Positions 57,921-64,000 of a stretch of 64,000 bases of DNA are shown in pieces (within the stretch, counting starts at the first letter, position 1; each line of letters begins with the position of its first letter). Source of the stretch: Burkholderia sp. HI2500. Its GTDB lineage: Bacteria > Pseudomonadota > Gammaproteobacteria > Burkholderiales > Burkholderiaceae. The translations under genes were made by a program, and so were the position numbers. Under the pieces are notes generated by a model. The model was not told the origin of the DNA. It did no database searches and was given only the letters and a program-made list of their open reading frames with translations. The stretch is from the NCBI RefSeq assembly GCF_002223055.1, contig NZ_NKFL01000007.1:1116001-1180000 (forward strand), given 5' to 3'.

Positions 57921-59453
57921 ATGCAAAAACACGCTTTGACTACGACCGTGGCCGCCCTGGCTGCCGCGTTGTTCGCCACGGGCTGCACGATGGCGCCGCA
58001 TTACAAGCGGCCTGATGCACCCGTCGCGCAGGCGTACCCGGCCGGTGGCGTCTACGCGACGCAGCCGGGTGCGGCCGGCGCGCGCAGCGCGAACGGGCAA
58101 GCTGCAACCGCCATCGGCTGGCGCGAGTTCTTCGTCGATCCGCGCCTGCAGCGGCTGATCGAGATCGCGCTGAAGAACAACCGTGACCTGCGCGTGTCGG
58201 TGCTGAACATCGAGGCGGCGCGCGCGCAGTACCAGATCACGCGCGCGGGGTTGTTCCCGACGCTCGATGCGACGGGTACCGGTAATCGTCAGCGCCTGCC
58301 GAATGCGCTGTCGGTGGCGCCGGGCCGCAACATCACGACGACCTACAACGTCGGCCTGTCGGCGTCGTGGGAACTCGACCTGTTCGGCCGCGTGCAGAGC
58401 CTGAAGGACCAGGCGCTCGCGCAGTACCTGTCGACCGCGTATGCGCGGCAGGCGTCGGAGATCTCGCTGGTGTCGCAGGTGGCTGACCAGTACCTGACGC
58501 TGCTGTCGACCGACGATCTGCTGAAGGTCACGGAGAACACGCTGAAGACGGCGCAGGACTCGTACAACCTGACGAAGCTGCAGTTCGACAACGGCACGGG
58601 CTCCGAGCTCGAGCTGCGTCAGGCGCAGACAGTGGTCGAGCAGGCGCTGTCGAACCAGCAGGCGCAAGCACGGGCACGTGCACAGGCGTTGAACGCGCTG
58701 GTGCTGCTGATCGGCGAGCCGCTGCCGGACGATCTGCCGGCGGGCATGCCGCTCGACGCGCAGAACCTGCTGACGGACGTGCCGGCCGGCCTGCCGTCCG
58801 ACCTGCTGACGCGTCGTCCCGACGTGATGCAGGCCGAGCAGTCGCTGCTGGCGGCGAACGCGAACATCGGCGCGGCACGCGCGGCGTTCTTCCCGAAGAT
58901 CTCGCTGACGGGCGCGTTCGGCACCGCGAGCCCGACGCTCGGCGGCCTGTTCAAGGCCGGCACGGCGGCGTGGTCGTTCGCGCCGAGCATCGCGTTGCCG
59001 ATCTTCGAAGGCGGCGCGAACATCGCGAACCTCGATCTTGCGCACGTGCAAAAGCGCATCGAGATCGCGAACTACGAGAAGGCGATCCAGTCGGCGTTCC
59101 GCGACGTGGCGGACGGGTTGGCCGCACGCGGCACGTACGACCAGCAGATCGCGGCGCTCGAGCGCAACGAGCACGCGCAGCAGCGACGTTTCGACCTGTC
59201 GGACCTGCGTTACAAGAACGGTGTCGACAGCTACCTGTCGGTGCTGACTGCGCAAACGGACCTGTACAGCGCGCAGCAGTCGCTGATCAATGCGCGTCTG
59301 GCACGCTGGACCAACCTGGTCAACCTGTACCGTTCGCTGGGCGGAGGGTGGATCGAGCGGGCCGGCGAAACGCCGCGCGCGCCGGATGCACCGGTCGACT
59401 ACGACAAGGCGGCCGCTCCGGCGCCTGCGTCGGCAACGGCGACGAACGGGTAA
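57921..59453 (+). CDS. RND outer-membrane channel lipoprotein (OprM-like)
   Basis: This 510-residue outer-membrane factor has lipobox FATGC, then TMAPHYKRPDAPVAQAYP. It has the two-fold TolC repeat with SASWELDLFGRVQSLKDQAL in the first half and LLTRRPDVMQAEQSLLAANA linking to the second. It starts 2 bp after the pump stop and completes the tripartite system. A strong intrinsic terminator follows at 59519. Confidence 0.94.
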   Translation: MQKHALTTTVAALAAALFATGCTMAPHYKRPDAPVAQAYPAGGVYATQPGAAGARSANGQAATAIGWREFFVDPRLQRLIEIALKNNRDLRVSVLNIEAARAQYQITRAGLFPTLDATGTGNRQRLPNALSVAPGRNITTTYNVGLSASWELDLFGRVQSLKDQALAQYLSTAYARQASEISLVSQVADQYLTLLSTDDLLKVTENTLKTAQDSYNLTKLQFDNGTGSELELRQAQTVVEQALSNQQAQARARAQALNALVLLIGEPLPDDLPAGMPLDAQNLLTDVPAGLPSDLLTRRPDVMQAEQSLLAANANIGAARAAFFPKISLTGAFGTASPTLGGLFKAGTAAWSFAPSIALPIFEGGANIANLDLAHVQKRIEIANYEKAIQSAFRDVADGLAARGTYDQQIAALERNEHAQQRRFDLSDLRYKNGVDSYLSVLTAQTDLYSAQQSLINARLARWTNLVNLYRSLGGGWIERAGETPRAPDAPVDYDKAAAPAPASATATNG

Positions 59454-59518
59454 GCAAGACCAAGGGCAGGGGCGAGCCATTGCCCCTGTTCGCGGAGGCT
59501 GCCCGACGCGAAAACAAA

Positions 59519-59553
59519 AACGCCACGGATGAAAATCCGTGGCGTTTCTTTTT
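59519..59553 (+). terminator. Rho-independent terminator of the RND operon
   Basis: AACGCCACGGAT-GAAA-ATCCGTGGCGTT is a perfect 12-bp stem with a 4-nt loop, followed by TCTTTTT. It lies 66 bp after the last RND gene. Confidence 0.92.
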
Positions 59554-59595
59554 GCGCAGTTTACGTAGCCGCTCGCGCCTGAAACGGCGTTACGT

Positions 59596-60309
59596 TTAAC
59601 CCTGTTTTTCCCAAAGCGTGCGGCCGAAGAACGTCAGCGTGCGATCCCACGCCATTTGCGACCACACCGGATCGAACTGCGTGCCGGCGATACGGCCGGG
59701 GCCGACAGCCGTTTCGTTCGCGAATGCGTGATGCGCGAGATAGCGATGGAATTCGACATTGACCTTCGCATCGGTCAGCTTCTTCTCGAGTGCATCGACC
59801 TGGTCGATCGCAAAGAACGCATCCTGCGTGCCCCAGTGGCCCATCAGCGGCACCTTGAGCTTCGCCGGATCGAGGTAGTCGAGCGGCGGGAGGCCGTACC
59901 ACGTGACGCCCGCGTCCGCATCGGCGAACTGCAGCGACAGCAGCGTGAGTGCGCCGCCCATGCAGTAACCGGTCACCGCGACACGCGAGGCGAGCGTCTT
60001 CAGATGCGTCACGGCGCCCGGAATGTCCTGCGAAGCCGCGTCGCCGAAATCGAGCCCGGTCATCAGGTGGTGCGCTTCCTCTTCCTCGACCGTCGACTTG
60101 CCGCGATACAGGTCGGGCACGAGCGCGAAGTAGCCGCAGCGCGCGAGGCGATCCGCGACGCCACGGATCTGGTCGTTCAGCCCCCACCATTCCTGGATGA
60201 CGACGACCGCGGGCGCGCCTTCGGTCTTGGCCGGCGTGGCGAGATAGCCCTGCAGTTCCTGGCCGTCCGGGCGTCGAAACGTGATCATGGAACCGGATGT
60301 TTGAGACAT
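59596..60309 (-). CDS. Dienelactone hydrolase family protein
   Basis: This 237-residue alpha/beta hydrolase has the dienelactone hydrolase triad: Cys116 in GYCMGG, Asp163 in GTQD and His194 in HHAF. It has the Glu of the QEWWGLN segment that tunes the Cys nucleophile. Dienelactone hydrolases open lactone rings in chloroaromatic and aromatic breakdown, and this subgroup is widespread with unknown substrates. The start at 60309 follows AAGGAG. It stands alone on the minus strand. Confidence 0.9.
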   Translation of the reverse strand: MSQTSGSMITFRRPDGQELQGYLATPAKTEGAPAVVVIQEWWGLNDQIRGVADRLARCGYFALVPDLYRGKSTVEEEEAHHLMTGLDFGDAASQDIPGAVTHLKTLASRVAVTGYCMGGALTLLSLQFADADAGVTWYGLPPLDYLDPAKLKVPLMGHWGTQDAFFAIDQVDALEKKLTDAKVNVEFHRYLAHHAFANETAVGPGRIAGTQFDPVWSQMAWDRTLTFFGRTLWEKQG

Positions 60310-60555
60310 GAAACCGCTCCTTTTCGAAAAATGCGATGAGTGCGGCATCGGGGCCGGCCTGCGGGCGCGGCGACGATCGGGCAAGCCGGGCGTCGTGGTT
60401 CCGCTCGCGTTCGTTTTGGCCGGCACCGACCACGCGGCCATTCTATGCGCAAACACCGGCTGCCGTCGTGAACGGAGCCGCGCGGCACACGACTCGCGAG
60501 ACCGCATCGATCGGGGCGCGCAATCCGTTCCGGGCGCGGACGACCGGAAAACAAA

Positions 60556-60593
60556 CACCCCAAAGGTTGGATCAAAATCCAACTTTTGGGGTG
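60556..60593 (-). terminator. Terminator of the DUF4148 gene
   Basis: The arms CACCCCAAAGGTTGGA and TCCAACTTTTGGGGTG pair over 16 bp with one G-U type mismatch and a 6-nt loop. On the minus strand a T-rich TTTGTTTTCC follows, as expected for an intrinsic terminator 63 bp after the gene. Confidence 0.82.
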
Positions 60594-60656
60594 CAGTTCA
60601 GAGCGGGGTGTTTCGTTTGCTGCGCGCGTATCGGAATACGCGGTCGCGTGTCCGGC

Positions 60657-60968
60657 TTACTGGCCGAAATACACGGAGTCGCGGCCATCCTGCTTGACTG
60701 CGATCGCGCGGCCGGCGCGTACGCCAGCGGAGGCTTGCGCGCCGTAGCCGGTTTCATCGGCGTTCGTCACGCGGGCCTGGGCGGTCTGCAGCGCGCGCGG
60801 GTAATACTGATCGGAGACTTCGGGCTTGTAGCCGGCCTGTTCGAGCTGGACGAGTTCCGCGCGCACCTGGGCACGCGTCAGCTGGCCCGACGGATTCGAT
60901 TGTGCCAATGCGCCGTACGAGGCGGACAGGGCGGTTGCGGCGACGACAGCGTAGATGAACGACTTCAT
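60657..60968 (-). CDS. DUF4148 secreted protein
   Basis: This 103-residue protein has a Sec signal peptide ([20 protein letters not shown], cleavage after ALAQ) and the DUF4148 motif [20 protein letters not shown] with [10 protein letters not shown]. It is probably periplasmic. Related small proteins are numerous in Burkholderia and of unknown function. The start at 60968 has a strong GGAGG site. It has its own terminator, so it is a single-gene unit. Confidence 0.88.
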   Translation of the reverse strand: MKSFIYAVVAATALSASYGALAQSNPSGQLTRAQVRAELVQLEQAGYKPEVSDQYYPRALQTAQARVTNADETGYGAQASAGVRAGRAIAVKQDGRDSVYFGQ

Positions 60969-61287
60969 GATGACCTCCGGTTTCATTGATTTCGCGCTTC
61001 GCTTGTTGCGTTCAGCGGTTGATTGCATCGTAGCGATCGCGTTACCGGTCGGGAATACGCGTTCCAGCGAATAATTATTGCAACTGGGTAAACGATCCGG
61101 GGCGGCGGGCATTTCATCTGATGATTGCGAGGCTGTCCGGTGCTGGATAGGGACTGCGGACGGAGCCATGAGTGCGGCGATGCCGTCGATCGGTCGGGGC
61201 CAAAAAGCGATCAGTTAAATCGCATTCCGAAGTATGTGAGTGAGGCTGTCTAGATCGTTCTTGCCGTATTTCTGGCACACGGCCGCG
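60969..61287. other. Intergenic region between DUF4148 and GlxA-type genes
   Basis: These 319 bp hold the DUF4148 promoter. The AT-rich ATAATTATTG around 61071-61080 may be part of it. No gene is seen. Confidence 0.5.
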
Positions 61288-62253
61288 TCACTCGACCAGG
61301 ACCGCCTGCCGTTTCCGGTATTCGGCAGGTGTGATTCCGACGTGCCGGGTGAACGACCGCCTGAGCGTATCGACATTCGCGAAGCCGCATTTCGCGGCGA
61401 CCTGTTTCGGCGTGTCGTGACCGTTCTCGAGCAAGTGGCGGGCGGCCGAAATGCGGGTCGCCTCGACCCATGCAGCCGGCGTCATGCCGACTTCCGCGCG
61501 GAACAGGCGTGCGAAGTGGCGCGGGCTCATGCCCGCACGCTTGGCCATTTCCGCCACCGAATGCTCGAGTTCCGGATTCGCGGCGATCCAGCGCTGGACC
61601 TCCTGCAGTACCGAACGTCCGGCAGGGCGCGCCTCGCCCTTGCGGCTGAACTGGAGTTGCCCGCCCGGGCGCTTGAAGAACATGACCAGTTGTGCGGCGA
61701 CGCGCCGCGCGATCTCGCGGCCGAGATCTTCCTCGACCAGCGCGAGCGCGAGATCGAGCCCGGCCGTGACGCCGGCGCCGGTGCGCAGCTTGCCGTCGCG
61801 CACGTACAGTGCGTCCGCGTCGACGGCGAGCGATGGATACGCTTCGGCAAGCGCATCGGCCGCAGCCCAGTGCGTGGTCAGGTGACGACCTTTCAGCAGG
61901 CCGGTGGCCGCGAGGATGAACGCGCCGGTGCAGATCGAGCCGTAGCGCTTGCTCTGCACGGCCGCCGCTCGCAGCCACGCGAGGACGTCGGTGCGCAGTG
62001 CGATCCGGCCGGCGCTCGGCGCGCCGGCGACCAGCAGCGTGTCGATGCGCTCAGGAATGTCGGGAACGATCCAGTCGGGCAGTAACTGCGCACCTGACGA
62101 ACTGCGGATCGGACCGGACTCGCTTGCAATGATCCGCAATGTATAGAACGGCTTCCCGCATTCGGCGTTCGCTTGCGCGAAGACGTCGAGCGGTGCGGAG
62201 ACATCGAGCAGTTGAACGCCCGGAACGGCGAAAATTCCTACGACCTTCGGCAT
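61288..62253 (-). CDS. GlxA-family regulator (DJ-1/PfpI domain plus AraC HTH)
   Basis: This 321-residue regulator has an N-terminal class-I glutamine amidotransferase-like domain (about 3-180; GSICTGAFILAATGLLKGR with the Cys elbow) and a C-terminal AraC double helix-turn-helix (EHSVAEMAKRAGMSPRHFAR; DTPKQVAAKCGFANVDTLRR). The start is the ATG at 62253 (MPKVVGIFAVPG). It diverges from the HD-domain gene and is the likely regulator of it. The ligand is unknown. Confidence 0.92.
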   Translation of the reverse strand: MPKVVGIFAVPGVQLLDVSAPLDVFAQANAECGKPFYTLRIIASESGPIRSSSGAQLLPDWIVPDIPERIDTLLVAGAPSAGRIALRTDVLAWLRAAAVQSKRYGSICTGAFILAATGLLKGRHLTTHWAAADALAEAYPSLAVDADALYVRDGKLRTGAGVTAGLDLALALVEEDLGREIARRVAAQLVMFFKRPGGQLQFSRKGEARPAGRSVLQEVQRWIAANPELEHSVAEMAKRAGMSPRHFARLFRAEVGMTPAAWVEATRISAARHLLENGHDTPKQVAAKCGFANVDTLRRSFTRHVGITPAEYRKRQAVLVE

Positions 62254-62468
62254 GATCGATGGTGTGGTGTGTCGAACGTGACGGGTAGCAGTATAGAGGC
62301 GCCAGTGGCGCACGATGCGCGCAGACGGGGCCTGTTTCCGGTGTTCTTCCCGCTGCGCGGGCGCCGTGTCCGTCCGTCGCGCAAAATGGCAGGATCTGAC
62401 GTAACACGTCTATTGGAGACAACTATCGGACGCCGGAGAATCGAGGGTGTTTTCAATGGAGGTCGATC

Positions 62469-63110
62469 ATGACTGAGAACGTTGCAGGCATCACCATTCC
62501 CGATAGCCAATTGACGCGCGAGATCACCGAGCTCGTTCGCGATACCGCGTCTCCGTTGCTGTTCCATCATTCCAGCAGGGTGTTCTATTTCGCGGCGCTT
62601 GCGGGCCAGCGGCGCGGGCTGAAATACGATCCCGAGCTGCTCTACTGCGGCTGCATGTTCCACGACATGGGGCTCACGCACAAACACAGCAGCGCCTGCG
62701 AGCGTTTCGAGGTGGACGGCGCCAATGCCGCACGCGATTTCCTGAAGGGCAAGGGCATTTCGCAGCAGGATATCGACGTCGTGTGGACCTCGATCGCGTT
62801 GCATACCACGCCGGGCATCCCGCAGCACATGCATCCGGTGATCGCGCTCGTTACCGCGGGCGTCGAGATGGATGTGCTGGGCCTGACCTATCCGGAATAC
62901 AGCGATGTGGAGCGCGAGGCCGTCGTTCGTGCGCATCCGCGTACGCCGCACTTCAAGGAAGACATCATTCAGGCGTTCTACGACGGGATCAAGCACAAGC
63001 CTGACACGACGTTCGGCAACGTGAAGGCCGACGTGCTCGCAGACAAGGATCCGCATTTCCACGCAGGCAATTTCTGCAGCGTGATCCGGTCGTCCGCGTG
63101 GGTTGGCTGA
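62469..63110 (+). CDS. HD-domain hydrolase (cyanamide hydratase-like)
   Basis: This 213-residue metal-dependent phosphohydrolase-fold protein has the HD signature CGCMFHDMGLTHKHSS, preceded by HHSSRVFYFAALAGQRRG and followed by ALHTTPGIPQHMHPVI. The arrangement resembles fungal and bacterial cyanamide hydratase-type HD proteins. A different small-molecule hydrolase activity is also possible. The start at 62469 follows GGAGGTCGATC. A GlxA-type regulator diverges from it. Confidence 0.82.
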   Translation: MTENVAGITIPDSQLTREITELVRDTASPLLFHHSSRVFYFAALAGQRRGLKYDPELLYCGCMFHDMGLTHKHSSACERFEVDGANAARDFLKGKGISQQDIDVVWTSIALHTTPGIPQHMHPVIALVTAGVEMDVLGLTYPEYSDVEREAVVRAHPRTPHFKEDIIQAFYDGIKHKPDTTFGNVKADVLADKDPHFHAGNFCSVIRSSAWVG

Positions 63111-63501
63111 TTGCTCGCGGTGTGGCGCACGATCCCGGATATTGAGCGGAGGTCGTGCGCGAAAAGTGAATCGCGGTTCCTGAATGACTAGGTAGTGCGA
63201 CTGTATATGGCAACTGCGCGATCGAACCTGGGCACCCGTGAGCGCGGTATCGTCCGGCGATAAGACCATCATTCGGACAGCCGGCCCGGGCGGCCCCGCA
63301 CCGTTGTCGGACGCCTGGCGCGATCGCGCAGTGATCCTCATGGCGCGGGCATCGCGACGACACAGGTTCGGCTGGCGGCGTCGTCGAGGCAAGCGGCGCG
63401 GATTCGTGTTGTGGCATCGGCAGCGTCGCGGGCGGAAAGGTACCCGTGTATGGGAGCGTGATCGTAACGCTGCCGGATTTTCAACCGATACGAGCGTTCC
63501 A
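63111..63501. other. Intergenic region upstream of DUF1289 gene
   Basis: No supported gene is seen in these 391 bp. A frame open on the plus strand from 63238 joins the DUF1289 frame, but the upstream part is Arg-rich and not family-like. Confidence 0.5.
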
Positions 63502-63705
63502 ATGGCTTCCACACTTCACGACTTACCCGACAGCCCCTGTGTCGGCGTGTGCTCGACATTGTTCGACGATGTCTGCAAGGGATGCGGCCGAACGGCCGAC
63601 GAGGTCTCGCACTGGGTGTTCATGAACGATGACGAGAAACGCGCGATATGGGAACGTATCCGTCACGAGTGCACGGCGATGCGATTCCATCGCGACGGAC
63701 GGTGA
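63502..63705 (+). CDS. DUF1289 family protein
   Basis: This 67-residue protein carries the DUF1289 four-Cys pattern CVGVCSTLFDDVCKGCGRT followed by W and a helical end (DEKRAIWERIR). The Cys residues probably bind a metal. The function is unknown. I chose the ATG at 63502 because the domain begins immediately after it, though the ribosome site is weak. Confidence 0.82.
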   Translation: MASTLHDLPDSPCVGVCSTLFDDVCKGCGRTADEVSHWVFMNDDEKRAIWERIRHECTAMRFHRDGR

Positions 63706-64000
63706 ATCGCCAGAAGCGGCGTTCCGGGTGACGGGGGCACGCTTGAAGAACATCTCCTTGTCCTGATCGAACCACTCGACCTTGTCCGGAAGGATGAGCC
63801 TGCGAAATCGGAGAAAATGAAATCAGTTAAAAAGTTGTTACGTGACAACCGTACGACGTTTGGCTGGACTTTATATACTGAATAATTGCATCCCATCCCC
63901 CGGGCGAATCTTCGATTCGCGGCCACAGAAGCTTGCCTCCAGGTAGATGGGGCACGTCCGCGCCTTCGCAGGCACCCCGGCGAGCACCACAGGCGCGCCC
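63706..64000. other. Right-edge non-coding stretch with parS-like site
   Basis: No supported gene is seen here. The minus strand carries a coding-like short phrase (PDKVEWFDQDKEMFFKRAPV, about 63733-63793) without a proper start or family match, possibly a decayed gene. The parS-like site at 63834-63849 is annotated separately. Confidence 0.45.
63834..63849. promoter_or_regulatory. Distant parS-like site
   Basis: GTTGTTACGTGACAAC matches the 16-bp parS palindrome at 15 of 16 positions, including the first base that three of the five main sites lack. It lies about 29 kb from the parAB cluster, in an AT-rich stretch. Confidence 0.65.

Noticed and set aside
63733..63793. Coding-like phrase on the minus strand near the right edge (PDKVEWFDQDKEMFFKRAPV)
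   Set aside because: No start codon with a ribosome site and no family I recognise. It could be a gene remnant, but the support is too thin for a call.

Overview
The window looks like part of a secondary replicon of a Burkholderia cepacia complex bacterium, most likely chromosome 3 (the pC3 megaplasmid). The evidence is high-GC coding DNA with Burkholderia-type gene content, a ParA/ParB/Rep_3-type Rep cluster at 34.6-37.7 kb, several copies of the palindrome GTTGTCACGTGACAAC (the parS sequence I recall for Burkholderia chromosome 3), and about 15 direct iterons of the form CCCATAAnnGGnTACC beside rep. The replication origin therefore sits near the middle of the window.

Left arm (1-32.8 kb). 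At 1-4.6 kb is a sulfur-scavenging locus: sfnG (cut by the window edge) and msuE read leftward from a sigma-54 promoter, and sfnB-sfnR read rightward. Between sfnR and a dihydroxyacetone kinase gene (14.7 kb) lies about 10 kb of variable DNA. It holds a lone 1218-residue SF1 (UPF1-like) helicase, bounded by a second 204-bp copy of the sfnR 3' end, and a two-gene plant or algal polysaccharide cassette (polyuronate lyase plus GH74 xyloglucanase), bounded by a shorter imperfect repeat. Then come fused dhaKL, small hypotheticals, a MaoC/FAS1-like dehydratase, a marR-fusC-DUF1656-hlyD-nodT efflux operon, a molybdenum pair (Mop-domain protein and NifQ-like protein), an EamA transporter with a His-rich tail, a ProQ/FinO RNA chaperone, a DUF2889 protein, a flavodoxin-like protein, a TetR/MBL-hydrolase divergent pair and an AraC regulator.

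Origin region (32.8-40.3 kb). A 34-bp perfect palindrome and five parS-type sites precede parA-parB. parB and rep converge on a nested hairpin terminator. The iterons lie upstream of rep, followed by about 1.6 kb with no convincing gene.

Right arm (40.3-64 kb). This holds a DUF4148-type secreted protein, a LysR gene divergent from an extra purA, a LysR gene with an SsuA-like binding protein, and an M20 amidohydrolase-porin-MFS cluster with a divergent LysR gene. Next are AraC and LysR regulators, a complete RND efflux operon with a clear terminator, a dienelactone hydrolase, a second DUF4148 protein, a GlxA-type regulator divergent from an HD-domain hydrolase, and a DUF1289 protein. A one-mismatch parS-like site lies at 63.8 kb, about 29 kb from the main cluster.

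No rRNA, tRNA or CRISPR array was seen. All assignments come from reading motifs and recalled family resemblance; no database search was run.
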